A stretch of 64,000 nt of DNA. Origin: G965276675 sp965276675 (GTDB taxonomy: Bacteria; Acidobacteriota; Terriglobia; Terriglobales; Acidobacteriaceae). The DNA lies in assembly GCA_965276675.1 (NCBI GenBank), contig OZ255624.1, positions 4,526,001-4,590,000 on the forward strand. Reading direction: 5' to 3'. Both the position numbers and the translations under genes were made by a program. Each line of letters opens with the position of its first letter. Position 1 is the stretch's first letter. This document shows, piece by piece, positions 33,022-42,304 of the stretch. Below the pieces are notes generated by a model that made no database searches, was not told where the DNA came from, and saw only the letters and a program-made list of their open reading frames with translations.

Positions 33022-34188
33022 GTGCTCTCTTGCAAATTTCTTTCGATTGCCCTGAAGCTCACGTTGTTGGCATTGTCCCTTCCTCTCTTTACGGGCGTCT
33101 TCGCGCACGCGCAGGGCTCCGGCGACCTCCCCTTCCGGCGCGCCAAGCATCTCCAGCACGGCGTCAATGCGAGTAACTGGTTTTCGCAGGCGGAGAACTA
33201 CTCACCGCAGCGGCTTGCGAGCTATACGACCGCGGCCGATATCCATCTGATGCGCCGGCTGGGATTCGATCACGTGCGCTTGGGCATAGATGCCGATGCA
33301 CTGGTGCGCGATGGAGGCGCAGATGGATTGAATGCCCCGTTTGCCGCACAGCTCGATGCGTCGGTGAAGACGATGCTCGACGATGGGCTGGCCGTCATCA
33401 TCGACGTGCACCCGAGCGATAGCTACAAGCAGCAGCTGGCGAAAGACCCCGCCGCGGTGACACAGTTTGTTGCGCTGTGGCGCGCGCTGGCTGCGCACTT
33501 TGCACCCCTCGACCCGGAGCGCGTCTTCTTTGAGGTGCTGAACGAGCCGGAGTTCGAGGACGGTGCGCAGTGGTGGCACGTGGAGTCCGCCGCGGCGGCG
33601 GCCATTCGGCAGGCAGCGCCGCGGCATACGATTATCGCCGCGCCGTTTCACTACTCCGGATTGCAGGACCTGCTGACGCTGGATCCGATCCAGATTGCCA
33701 ACCAGGACGCGAACGTGATCTACACCTTTCACGACTACGAGCCCTTCCCGTTTACGCATCAGGGCGCGACCTGGGCTGGACCGAGGATGATTCCGTTACG
33801 GCGCATCCCCTATCCCTCGACACCAGAGCTGCTGACGCCGCTACTCGACGAAGAGTCCTCGCTCTACGACCAGTTCTGGCTGAACAGCTACGGGCTGAAC
33901 CGCTGGGATGCGCATCGTATCGCCTCGGAGGTGGCTTTCGCAACGCGATGGGCCCGGCTGCACCATGTACCGGTGTACTGCGGAGAGTTCGGTGTTCTCC
34001 GCAAGAATGCCGACCCCGCGATGCGGGCAGCGTGGATCCACGACATGCGCGCAGCCCTGGAGGCAAACGGTATCGGCTGGGCGATGTGGGACTACTCCGG
34101 CGGCTTTGGCGTGGTAGAGAAAACGGATGGTGGCGCTGCGACTCCGGATCCCCTGATCGTGCGCGCGTTGGGGTTGCATCCGCAGTGA
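33022..34188 (+). CDS. secreted GH5-family glycoside hydrolase (cellulase-like)
   Basis: A 388-residue exported retaining glycosidase. The signal peptide is about residues 1-30 (LTLLALSLPLFTGVFAHA). The barrel carries the GH5 acid/base Glu175 in LNEPEF and the nucleophile Glu322 in YCGEFG, with FHDYEPF and a conserved WAMWDYSGGFG end strand. The substrate may be a beta-1,4- or beta-1,3-glucan; subfamily not assigned. The GTG at 33022 is chosen because it puts the signal core in frame. Confidence 0.88.
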   Translation: MLSCKFLSIALKLTLLALSLPLFTGVFAHAQGSGDLPFRRAKHLQHGVNASNWFSQAENYSPQRLASYTTAADIHLMRRLGFDHVRLGIDADALVRDGGADGLNAPFAAQLDASVKTMLDDGLAVIIDVHPSDSYKQQLAKDPAAVTQFVALWRALAAHFAPLDPERVFFEVLNEPEFEDGAQWWHVESAAAAAIRQAAPRHTIIAAPFHYSGLQDLLTLDPIQIANQDANVIYTFHDYEPFPFTHQGATWAGPRMIPLRRIPYPSTPELLTPLLDEESSLYDQFWLNSYGLNRWDAHRIASEVAFATRWARLHHVPVYCGEFGVLRKNADPAMRAAWIHDMRAALEANGIGWAMWDYSGGFGVVEKTDGGAATPDPLIVRALGLHPQ

Positions 34189-34276
34189 TTCGCCCCGTGT
34201 TGGCATCCTGCGAAGGGGTGCCATTCGTCCTCCCGGCGAGTTTTGATTTCTAATAAAGCTTGGTTGGGGAGAGACG

Positions 34277-34894
34277 ATGGCACATACGCCAGAGACAATT
34301 GAAACGCTGAAGCGCGCTCAAGGTGCGCCGGGCATGCTCGAAGTCATCCTGCAGCGCTGGAGCCCGCGTGCCTATGCGGACCGCGATGTAGAACCGGAAA
34401 AGCTGCAGATGGTCTTTGAAGCGGCACGGTGGGCTGCTTCGTCCTACAACGAGCAGCCTTGGCGCTTTCTCGTGGGTCGCCGCGGCGATGAAAGCTACGG
34501 GAAGATTATGAGTGTGATGGTCGAAGGCAACCGCGGCTGGGCGAAGAGTGCGCCGGTGCTGATTCTGTCTGTGGCGAAGAAGCACTTCACCCACAACGGC
34601 GACATCAACCTGCATGCCTGGTATGACGTAGGCGCGGCGACAGCAAATCTGATGTTGCAGGCGACGACGCTCGGCCTGCATGCACACTCGATGGCGGGCT
34701 TTGATCACGGAGCGGCACGTGCCGTCTTTGGCATTCCAGAAGACGCCGACCCGGTCGCCGTGACGGCGCTTGGCTACCTCGGAGATGCCTCAACGCTGCC
34801 GGAGATGCTGCGCAAGATGGAAGAGTCTCCGCGGCAGCGTAAGGCGCTACACGAGATCATCTTTGCGGAATGGGAGACGCCCGCGAAGCTGTAG
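34277..34894 (+). CDS. nitroreductase-family flavoprotein
   Basis: A 205-residue FMN-dependent oxidoreductase. It shows the RWSPRAYADRDVE phosphate-binding start, ARWAASSYNEQPWRFLV, the AWYDVGAATANLMLQATTLGLHAHSMAGFD helix, and TALGYLGD. These are standard landmarks of the nitroreductase fold. Physiological role not known; such enzymes reduce quinones, nitroaromatics or flavins. GGGGAGAG lies upstream of the ATG. It converges with hemL. Confidence 0.88.
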   Translation: MAHTPETIETLKRAQGAPGMLEVILQRWSPRAYADRDVEPEKLQMVFEAARWAASSYNEQPWRFLVGRRGDESYGKIMSVMVEGNRGWAKSAPVLILSVAKKHFTHNGDINLHAWYDVGAATANLMLQATTLGLHAHSMAGFDHGAARAVFGIPEDADPVAVTALGYLGDASTLPEMLRKMEESPRQRKALHEIIFAEWETPAKL

Positions 34895-34916
34895 GCTGGT
34901 CGCTAGCGATGACGGG

Positions 34917-36221
34917 CTAAGCTATCACCTTCTGCCCGGCAAACGCGGCGCGCGCTGCGGCGATGGTGTGCTCCACCTCGCGCTCTGTGTGGGCCGTTCC
35001 CAGGAAGGCTGCTTCAAACTGCGAGGGGGGCAGCCACACGCCGGCATCGAGCATAGCGCGATGGAAGCTGGCGAAGCCTTGCGTGTCTGAACCGGCGGCG
35101 GTGGTGAAATCGGTCACCTGCTGCGGGTTGAAAAACCAGGTGAACATCGCGCCGACCCGATTAGTCGTGACCACGACGCCAGCCTCTCTGGCCGCCTCCG
35201 TCACTCCATCGGCAACTGCTTTGCTCGTCGTCTCAAGCTGCTCGTAGATCTTCTCCCGATTGGCTTCGAGATAGGTGACGGTTGCGATGCCCGCAGCCAT
35301 GGCCAGCGGGTTGCCACTAAGAGTGCCGGCCTGGTAGACGGGGCCGAGTGGCGCGAGCATATTCATGATCTCCGCGCGGCCGCCAAAGGCCCCACAGGGC
35401 AGGCCGCCGCCGATGATCTTGCCCAGGCAGGTCATATCCGGAAAGATGTTGTAGAGCGCCTGCGCTCCTCCGTACGCCACGCGAAAGCCGGTCATCACCT
35501 CATCGAAGATCAGCACCGTGCCTTCGCGCGCCGTGATCTCGCGTAGCGCCTGCAGGTAGCCGGCCGCGGGAGGCACACAACCCATGTTGCCGGCGACCGG
35601 CTCCAGAATGATGCAGGCAATCTCGTTCTTGTGGAGAGCAAATGCCGTCTCTACAGAGGCGAGATCGTTGTAGGGCAGCGCGAGCGTGAAATGCGCGATC
35701 TCTTCCGGCACACCCGCCGATCCGGGAATGCCGAAGGTGGCGACGCCAGAACCGGCCTTGACCAAAAGACCGTCAGCATGACCGTGATAGCAGCCCTCAA
35801 ACTTGAGGATGTACTTGCGTCCGGTGAAGGCGCGGGCAAGCCGGATGGCCGACATCGTGGCCTCGGTGCCGGAGGAGACGAAACGCAGCTTCTCCACCGA
35901 TGGATAGGCGCGTGTCACGAGTTCGGCAAGGTCCGCCTCGGACGGGGTGGAGGCGCCGAAGCTGGACGAGCGGGCGGCGGCCCCCTGGATGGCTTCAACC
36001 ACGGGCGGAAAGGCGTGCCCGAGGATCATCGGCCCCCATGAGCCGAAGTAGTCGATGTAGCAATTACCATCAGCGTCCCAAAGATACGCGCCCTCAGCCC
36101 GGGTCAGGAACGGAGGCTCACCGCCTACCGCGCGAAAGGCGCGTACGGGCGAATCGACACCGCCGGGGAGAAAGCGTTCAGCGCGGCGCTGCAGGGAGCG
36201 GGAGCGATCAAGGGGCCTCAT
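34917..36221 (-). CDS. hemL: glutamate-1-semialdehyde 2,1-aminomutase
   Basis: A 434-residue PLP enzyme making 5-aminolevulinate for haem in the C5 pathway. It shows FLPGGVDSPVRAF at the start, SSGTEATMSAIRLARAFTGR, and the PLP Lys at about 268 in LGKIIGGGLPCGAFGG, with the gatekeeper YQAGTLSGNPLAMAAG. Length and order are normal. The ATG at 36221 begins the conserved block; a 16-residue longer start exists. Divergent from the glycosyltransferase at 36356. Confidence 0.95.
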   Translation of the reverse strand: MRPLDRSRSLQRRAERFLPGGVDSPVRAFRAVGGEPPFLTRAEGAYLWDADGNCYIDYFGSWGPMILGHAFPPVVEAIQGAAARSSSFGASTPSEADLAELVTRAYPSVEKLRFVSSGTEATMSAIRLARAFTGRKYILKFEGCYHGHADGLLVKAGSGVATFGIPGSAGVPEEIAHFTLALPYNDLASVETAFALHKNEIACIILEPVAGNMGCVPPAAGYLQALREITAREGTVLIFDEVMTGFRVAYGGAQALYNIFPDMTCLGKIIGGGLPCGAFGGRAEIMNMLAPLGPVYQAGTLSGNPLAMAAGIATVTYLEANREKIYEQLETTSKAVADGVTEAAREAGVVVTTNRVGAMFTWFFNPQQVTDFTTAAGSDTQGFASFHRAMLDAGVWLPPSQFEAAFLGTAHTEREVEHTIAAARAAFAGQKVIA

Positions 36222-36355
36222 CTCAACCAGTATAGAAGCAGGCTTGAAGCGTCCTCGCTGAAGACGCAAGATGGGCGCATGCGGCGGCGGGTGGCCAGCA
36301 TCAACGACGTGAAGATCAGTGAAAGCGAGCGCCGTATCGAGTAATCTGCACCTGC

Positions 36356-37678
36356 ATGCGGATCGTTTTAACCACCTTTGGCACGCTGGGCGATGTACAT
36401 CCGATTATCGGGCTAGCGTTGGCGCTCCGCGAACGAGGGCACATGCCGGTACTTGCAGTTCCTGAGATCTTTCGGCAGAAGATCGAGCCGCTTGGACTTC
36501 GCTTTGCGCGGGTCGGACCCACGCTGAATCCGCAAGACCCGCGGCAGGTCGCGATGCTGATGGATATTCACAAAGGAACCGAGCGAACGCTGCGCGAGAT
36601 CCTCTTTCCCGCCATCCGGCGGAGCTACGAGGAGTTGCTTGCGGCGGTGACGGCTGAGGGCGGTGCTGACCTCCTGCTCGCCGGAGAGCTGACCTATCAG
36701 GCGCCAGTGGTGGCCGAGGTCACGGGCGTGCCCTGGGCCAGCTACCTGCTCGCGCCGCTGTCGTTTTTCTCCGGCTACGATGCGCCTGTGCTGCCTCCCT
36801 ATCCTAGACTGGCGCGGGTGCAGGCGGCCATCCCCTTCACCGGGCATGCGGTCACGCGCTTCGCACGCTGGGTGACGCGCAGTTGGGCGGAGCCGGTGTA
36901 TTGGCTGCGGGAGGAGCTTGGGCTAGAGCGCGGCCCCAACGTGATCTTCGACGCAAAGCACGCTCCGGATTTGGTGCTCGCCATGTTCTCGCGCTATCTG
37001 GGCGAGCCGCAGCCCGACTGGCCGGCCAACACCTTCATTACTGGATTCGTCTTCTACGATGGCGACGCGGGCAAGCGCGAGCTGCCTGACACAGTAGCGA
37101 AGTTTCTGGACGCCGGGCCGCCCCCGGTTGTGTTTACGCTCGGTTCAGCCGCAGTGCTGGACGCCGGCGACTTCTACCAGCAAAGTGCGCGGGCTGCTGC
37201 CCTGGCCGGAGTGCGGGCGGTGCTGCTGGTGGGCACGGACCCGCGCAATATCCCTTCGGGGTTGTCCCTGTCTGACGCCAACCAAGAGACCAGCCCCAGC
37301 ATCTGCGTCGCCGAGTATGCGCCCTACTCGAAGCTCTTCCCGCGAGCCGCGCTGATCGTGCACCAGGGCGGAGTGGGCACGACGGCGCAAGCGCTCCACG
37401 CCGGCAAGCCGATGCTGGTGATGCCGTACAGCCATGACCAGCCCGACAATGCGCGGCGCATCCGCCGACTTCGCGTGGGCCGTATTATCCGGCGCCACGC
37501 GTACACCGCGGAGCGCGCGGCGCGCGTGATCGGGAAGGTGCTCGGCAACCCGGAGTATGCCCGCAGAGCGGCCGAGGTGGGAGCGCTGGTGCGCGAGGAG
37601 CGTGGGCTCGCGGTCGCGTGCGACGCGCTGGAAGCCCTCGCCGCCAGACGTGGCAGCACAGTGCAGGCGGGCAGTTGA
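36356..37678 (+). CDS. GT1/GT28-type glycosyltransferase (UGT-like)
   Basis: A 440-residue GT-B transferase. The start MRIVLTTFGTLGDVHPIIGLALAL is the acceptor-domain signature of sterol glucosyltransferases and rhamnosyltransferases. The donor domain has VVFTLGSAAV, APYSKLFPRAALIVHQGGVGTTAQALHAGKPMLVMPYSHDQPDNA, the UGT donor-binding stretch with His, Gly-Gly and DQ. The lipid or polyketide acceptor cannot be told. It precedes the PLP decarboxylase on the same strand by 71 bp. Confidence 0.88.
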   Translation: MRIVLTTFGTLGDVHPIIGLALALRERGHMPVLAVPEIFRQKIEPLGLRFARVGPTLNPQDPRQVAMLMDIHKGTERTLREILFPAIRRSYEELLAAVTAEGGADLLLAGELTYQAPVVAEVTGVPWASYLLAPLSFFSGYDAPVLPPYPRLARVQAAIPFTGHAVTRFARWVTRSWAEPVYWLREELGLERGPNVIFDAKHAPDLVLAMFSRYLGEPQPDWPANTFITGFVFYDGDAGKRELPDTVAKFLDAGPPPVVFTLGSAAVLDAGDFYQQSARAAALAGVRAVLLVGTDPRNIPSGLSLSDANQETSPSICVAEYAPYSKLFPRAALIVHQGGVGTTAQALHAGKPMLVMPYSHDQPDNARRIRRLRVGRIIRRHAYTAERAARVIGKVLGNPEYARRAAEVGALVREERGLAVACDALEALAARRGSTVQAGS

Positions 37679-37749
37679 GGAGCGCTGGAAGCGTAAGCAG
37701 GTACTCCGCTGCACCGAGAGCGGCGAAAGCCGACGTATGCTGGTGAGCG

Positions 37750-39111
37750 ATGATCTCCGACGCCTATCTCACGCTTCTTACGGAGGCTTTTCCGCAATTA
37801 CAGACTGCCTTTAGCGAGCTTCCTCCCACAAAAAATCCCGCAGTCCCCACGGAAGCCTCGGCCGTTCTCAGCCGTGTCGCGGATCGCCTAGCCGACAACT
37901 ATCCTTACTTCCACCCGCTCTATGCCGGGCAGATGCTAAAGCCGCCGCACCCGGTCGCGCAGGCTGCATATGCGCTTGCGATGTCACTTAATCCGAACAA
38001 TCACGCCCTCGATGGCGGGCGGGCCAGCTCTGCCATGGAGGTGGAGGCGGTGCGGGCCATCGCTGGAATCTTCAGGTGGAGCGAGTACCTGGGCCATCTG
38101 ACCAGCGGCGGCACCTTTGCCAATCTGGAAGCGCTGTGGGTCGCGGGTCTGCTCCATCCTGGCAAGCGCGTGCTGGCATCCAGCCAGGCGCATTACACCC
38201 ATGCCCGCATCTCGTCCGTGTTGCAGCTGCCATTCACCTCTGTAGCCGTCGATCGTGAGGGCCGGATGGACATATCCGCGCTCGAAGCCGAGTTGGCCAG
38301 GGGCTATGTGGGAACGGTGGTGGTGACGATGGGCACCACCGCAGTCGGGGCGGTGGACCCGCTCGGAGCAGTGCTGGCGCTGCAGTCCAGGTATGGCTTT
38401 CGGATCCATGCCGATGCGGCGTACGGCGGGTATTTCACCCTAGCAGCGAATCTTACACCTCGCACGCGGGCGGCCTACGACAGACTGCCTGAGGTCGACT
38501 CGATCGTCATTGATCCGCATAAGCACGGACTGCAACCCTACGGCTGCGGCTGCGTGCTCTTTCGCGACCCGGCGGTGGGCCGTTTCTACAAGCACAGCTC
38601 GCCCTATACCTACTTCACCTCCGATGCGTTGCACCTGGGCGAGATCAGCCTGGAGTGCTCCCGTGCCGGGGCTGCCGCTGTCGCGCTGTGGGCGACACAG
38701 CAAGTGCTACCGATGGTTCAAGGAGGCGCCTTTGCGCAAGACCTTGGCCGCTGCCGGGAAGCCGCGCTGGCGCTCTGTCGATACCTGGAAAGCGACCGGC
38801 GATGCGTGGCACCGTTCGCCCCAGAGCTGGACATCGTAGTCTGGGCGGTACGAGGGCGCGATCCTGCTCACTCCTCCGCGCTGGCTCAGTCGGTCTTCGA
38901 TCGAGCAGCATCGCACGACCTGCACCTCGCGCTGGTCAGCCTGCCGGTCAGCTTCTTTCCTGAAGGCGCATGGGCCGACCTTTCAGGCGCCGGAAAGGTT
39001 ACCTGTCTCAGGTCGGTGCTGATGAAGCCGGAGCACTTCGAATGGGCGCCGGAGATATGGAGATTGCTTGATCTCGCGATAAATGAGGCACTTGGGACGC
39101 AAGCGGGGTAG
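37750..39111 (+). CDS. PLP-dependent decarboxylase (group II, aromatic/glutamate type)
   Basis: A 453-residue PLP enzyme of the group II decarboxylases. It has a substrate-domain TSGGTFANLEALWVA block, HADAAYGGYF with the PLP-pairing Asp, and SIVIDPHKHGLQPYGCG with the Schiff-base Lys258. The family covers aromatic-L-amino-acid, tyrosine, glutamate and sulfinate decarboxylases and MfnA; specificity cannot be read. Possibly linked to the preceding glycosyltransferase in a small natural-product or lipid cassette. Confidence 0.85.
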   Translation: MISDAYLTLLTEAFPQLQTAFSELPPTKNPAVPTEASAVLSRVADRLADNYPYFHPLYAGQMLKPPHPVAQAAYALAMSLNPNNHALDGGRASSAMEVEAVRAIAGIFRWSEYLGHLTSGGTFANLEALWVAGLLHPGKRVLASSQAHYTHARISSVLQLPFTSVAVDREGRMDISALEAELARGYVGTVVVTMGTTAVGAVDPLGAVLALQSRYGFRIHADAAYGGYFTLAANLTPRTRAAYDRLPEVDSIVIDPHKHGLQPYGCGCVLFRDPAVGRFYKHSSPYTYFTSDALHLGEISLECSRAGAAAVALWATQQVLPMVQGGAFAQDLGRCREAALALCRYLESDRRCVAPFAPELDIVVWAVRGRDPAHSSALAQSVFDRAASHDLHLALVSLPVSFFPEGAWADLSGAGKVTCLRSVLMKPEHFEWAPEIWRLLDLAINEALGTQAG

Positions 39112-39501
39112 AGCGTGTGGGGGAGGCCCCAACAATCATTTGTAATCTTTTCGTCGGCAACAAAGCCAGCCCCAGGAGCTGCATCCCATTGTGATATCGA
39201 TCCCATGCCTTTTCGCTACAGCGAAGCAGAGTCTCAGGGTTGAAAGCAGCAGAGGTGAGCTCAGCATAAGCATCTTTCGGGTAGGAACGAGCACGAAGGT
39301 CACCAGGTAATAGCACCAAGGCTCTATAGGCCTTCGCTTTGTTGCTTGTTAGAATCATGCCCAACACTTACAAAATCAATGCAGTCATAAGATATTTGCC
39401 GCTCAGCAGGCAGCCATCTGCAAAGCATGGAAGTTCGTTCATCAATTAAGTCTCTGTAATCCCAGGCATCGACCGGCCGTAGTGTGGAGGATTAGTTTCG
39501 G
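39112..39501. other. 390-bp gap between decarboxylase and glucan phosphorylase genes
   Basis: A short hairpin TGGGG-GAGG-CCCCA at 39118-39131 may terminate the decarboxylase message. The rest is AT-richer than its neighbours. The 119-residue frame on the minus strand overlaps the decarboxylase end and shows no family character. Promoter of the phosphorylase gene not resolved. Confidence 0.4.
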
Positions 39502-41274
39502 ATGCATCATTCGTCAAAGTGGGGCAACCCGGCAGCGTTGAACTTTTCTAATATTGACGGCAACGTCGCGTACTTCTCGATGGAGATCGCGATTCAGCCT
39601 TGGATACCTACATATAGCGGTGGGCTTGGTGTTCTGGCCGGCGATACACTTCGCTCCGCAGCAGATCTCGGGCTACCTTTGGCCGCAGTGACTCTCGCTC
39701 ACAGGAGAGGCTACTTCCGTCAGCGACTCGATACAGACGGAGTGCAGCATGAAGAAAATCAACCGTGGAGGCCGGAAGACCACCTGAAGCTCGAGGAGCC
39801 GCGGGTCGCCGTAACCATCGAGGGGCGCACTGTATTGATTCAGGCCTGGCGCTATGAGATGGAAGGCGTGACCGGACACACCATTCCGATCTACCTGCTC
39901 GATACCGACCTGGAGCAGAACGACCCGCGCGACCGCACGCTCACGGATTGCCTCTACGGCGGCGACACGAACTACCGCCTGTCGCAGGAGATCGTGCTTG
40001 GCATGGGCGGCTTCCGCTTGCTGGAGGCGCTCGCCTACGATGTCAACGTCTATCACATGAATGAAGGCCACGCGGCCCTGCTTACCGTCGCTCTGCTTGA
40101 GAGAGTGCTGGGTGGCGAGCCGTTATCCAGAGCGGGCGAACGCGACTTCGATCAGGTCCGGCAAAAGTGCGTCTTTACTACGCATACGCCGGTCCCGGCG
40201 GGCCACGACCGATTCTCAATGGAACAGGCCTACCGCATTCTCGGGAGCGAGCCGACGCAGTTGATCGAGCGCATCGGCGGCGTTCATGAGAGTTTGTTGA
40301 ACATGACCTACATCGCCTTGCGGCTTTCGCGCTTTGTAAACGGCGTCGCCATGCAGCACGCCAAGATCTCACGGGCGATGTTTCCCGAGTACCACATCGA
40401 TGCCATCACCAATGGTGTCCATGCGACTACCTGGACTGGCCAGGCGATGCAGGCGGCCTTTGATCGCCACCTGCCGCGGTGGAGGCAGGACAATGTGCAC
40501 CTGCGCTACGTCATCGATATACCGGACGAGGAGATCGAGCAGGCCCACACGGCGCAAAAGCGCACCCTGGTCGAAGAGGTGCGGCGGCGCACGGGGGTCG
40601 AGCTGCGGGACGACATCTTCACCATCGGCTTTGCCCGGCGCGTAGCTACGTATAAACGCGGCGATCTGCTCTTCACGGAGCCGGCGAGGCTAGTCCGGAT
40701 TGCCGACGAGATGGGTGGGCTGCAAATTCTCTACGGCGGTAAGGCGCATCCGGCGGACCAGCCCGGAAAGGGCATTATCCGGCGCATCTTTGAGGCAGCC
40801 GCGCGGTTGGAGTCGGACAAGCTGCGCATCCTCTATCTCGAAAACTATCAGTGGGACCTGGGGGCGTTGCTTACGGGTGGCGTGGATGTCTGGCTCAATA
40901 ATCCTGAGCGCCCGCTTGAGGCCTCCGGCACCAGCGGCATGAAGGCTGCACTCAACGGGGTGCCCAGTCTAAGCGTGTTAGATGGCTGGTGGATCGAAGG
41001 CTGCATCGAGGGCGTGACCGGCTGGGCTATCGCCGATGGCGAGACGGCCTATGATGAGGCGGCGAGCCTGTATTCGAAGCTGGAGTCCTCCATACTGCCG
41101 CTCTACTATGGCAATCAACCGGCTTGGCGCAAGCTGATGCAGACGACGATTGCGATGAACGGATCGTTCTTCAACACGCAGCGCATGCTGGAGCAGTACA
41201 TCGGAAACGCCTATTACCCCGAAAAAAAGATGACGTGCTCGGCTGAGGCGCTGGAGCGAGCCTTCGCGAAGTAG
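39502..41274 (+). CDS. alpha-glucan phosphorylase (GT35, short type)
   Basis: A 590-residue PLP-dependent phosphorylase that releases glucose-1-phosphate from glycogen-like glucans. It has VAYFSMEIAIQPWIPTYSGGLGVLAGD at the start, THTPVPAGHDRF, ITNGVHATTW, GFARRVATYKRGDLL and the PLP-Lys motif EASGTSGMKAALNGV. The length fits the short TIGR02094 group, which lacks part of the regulatory surface of glycogen phosphorylase proper, so it is called here alpha-glucan phosphorylase. Palindromic terminator at 41293. Confidence 0.92.
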   Translation: MHHSSKWGNPAALNFSNIDGNVAYFSMEIAIQPWIPTYSGGLGVLAGDTLRSAADLGLPLAAVTLAHRRGYFRQRLDTDGVQHEENQPWRPEDHLKLEEPRVAVTIEGRTVLIQAWRYEMEGVTGHTIPIYLLDTDLEQNDPRDRTLTDCLYGGDTNYRLSQEIVLGMGGFRLLEALAYDVNVYHMNEGHAALLTVALLERVLGGEPLSRAGERDFDQVRQKCVFTTHTPVPAGHDRFSMEQAYRILGSEPTQLIERIGGVHESLLNMTYIALRLSRFVNGVAMQHAKISRAMFPEYHIDAITNGVHATTWTGQAMQAAFDRHLPRWRQDNVHLRYVIDIPDEEIEQAHTAQKRTLVEEVRRRTGVELRDDIFTIGFARRVATYKRGDLLFTEPARLVRIADEMGGLQILYGGKAHPADQPGKGIIRRIFEAAARLESDKLRILYLENYQWDLGALLTGGVDVWLNNPERPLEASGTSGMKAALNGVPSLSVLDGWWIEGCIEGVTGWAIADGETAYDEAASLYSKLESSILPLYYGNQPAWRKLMQTTIAMNGSFFNTQRMLEQYIGNAYYPEKKMTCSAEALERAFAK

Positions 41275-41292
41275 CTTCCTGCCCTGATCGTT

Positions 41293-41316
41293 CGGCAGCA
41301 CTCGCGAGTGCTGCCG
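41293..41316 (+). terminator. palindromic terminator after the phosphorylase gene
   Basis: CGGCAGCACT and AGTGCTGCCG form a 10-bp perfect stem around CGCG, followed by TCTTCTT. It lies 18 bp after the stop. Confidence 0.65.
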
Positions 41317-41366
41317 TCTTCTTGCGTACGGCTCGCATCTGATCGAGTGCGAGGTATCTCGAAGAC

Positions 41367-42101
41367 ATGAATGAGCAGCCTTCCAGAAACACATCCCTGC
41401 TAACCGTTGCCAGCCTGGCTGGGATGGCCATACTCCCCTTTCTCTTCTCCTCCCGCAAGAAAAGCTCGGGGGAGTGGACCGACATCTCAGCCAATCTGGA
41501 GCAGCATAAAACGCCGGTCTATGACGGCAATCCGTCGCTGCATATCGAGTGGACCAGCACGCTCGAAAAGGACGGTGTGAATCTCTCCAGGTACTCGCTG
41601 GGCAGCCACACCGGAACGCACGTGGATGCGCCGCTGCACTTCATCAAGGATGGCGCCAGCATCGATAAGGTCGATGTCGAGAAACTGATGGGCGAAGCTC
41701 TGGTGATCGATGTGGGACCCGAGGTCAAGGCGATCACGGCAGCTGTTTTGAAGCAGCACAAGTGGAAGAGGCATACGCGCATTCTCTTCAAGACTCGTAG
41801 TAGCGCGCATCACTGGCTTTCCAGTCCGACCTTTCACCGAAATTTCACCTACATTGCACCCGATGCCGCTCGACTGCTGGCCAGGGCTGGCGTGGATCTG
41901 GTGGGCGTGGATTACTTATCGATCGAGCAGTTTGGGGCCAAGCCGGAGGCGCATACTGCATTGCTGGCGAAGAAGGTTGCGGTCGTGGAGGGTTTGGATC
42001 TAAGCAAGGTCGATGCTGGCGAATATGACCTGATCGTGCTGCCGCTCAAGATAGTCGGGCATGAGGCTGCTCCGGCGCGGGCTCTGCTACGCAAGCGGTA
42101 G
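41367..42101 (+). CDS. cyclase-family hydrolase (kynurenine formamidase-like)
   Basis: A 244-residue protein of the cyclase/KynB family. An N-terminal hydrophobic stretch (LLTVASLAGMAILPFLF) may anchor it. The metal motif SHTGTHVDAPLHF is followed by GVDYLSIEQFG and the AHTALLAKKVAVVEGLDL block typical of the family. Known relatives hydrolyse N-formyl-kynurenine or isatin. No kyn genes are nearby. A short arm after it carries two tandem 46-bp repeats. Confidence 0.82.
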   Translation: MNEQPSRNTSLLTVASLAGMAILPFLFSSRKKSSGEWTDISANLEQHKTPVYDGNPSLHIEWTSTLEKDGVNLSRYSLGSHTGTHVDAPLHFIKDGASIDKVDVEKLMGEALVIDVGPEVKAITAAVLKQHKWKRHTRILFKTRSSAHHWLSSPTFHRNFTYIAPDAARLLARAGVDLVGVDYLSIEQFGAKPEAHTALLAKKVAVVEGLDLSKVDAGEYDLIVLPLKIVGHEAAPARALLRKR

Positions 42102-42183
42102 CAAATGGGGAGTCAATGAGACAGGCCTGAGAGCCTCCGTTCGAATTACTGGGAGGCAGGGAGGGCAGCCGATCCCTACGCTG

Positions 42184-42275
42184 CGTTGACCCCTACGGCG
42201 CAACTCCGGTCGGGATGACAGTTGTGTAGCGTTGACGCCCGCGGCCCAACCTCTGGTGAAATGACAGCTTTGTAG
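42184..42275 (+). repeat. two tandem 46-bp imperfect repeats
   Basis: The unit at 42184-42229 is followed at once by a second at 42230-42275. Both start CGTTGAC, contain ATGACAG near position 32 and end TTGTGTAG or TTTGTAG. The sequence ends in GATGAC-type words like the dispersed repeats. It lies at the 3' end of the RND permease gene. Confidence 0.5.
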
Positions 42276-42304
42276 AGTAGAAGCTCTTAGTATTCGAAAC
42301 GAGT

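Noticed and set aside
39008..39367. A 119-residue minus-strand frame after the decarboxylase gene
   Set aside because: Overlaps the decarboxylase 3' end, ends in a low-complexity Ser/Pro/Ala run, and has no recognised domain or ribosome site.
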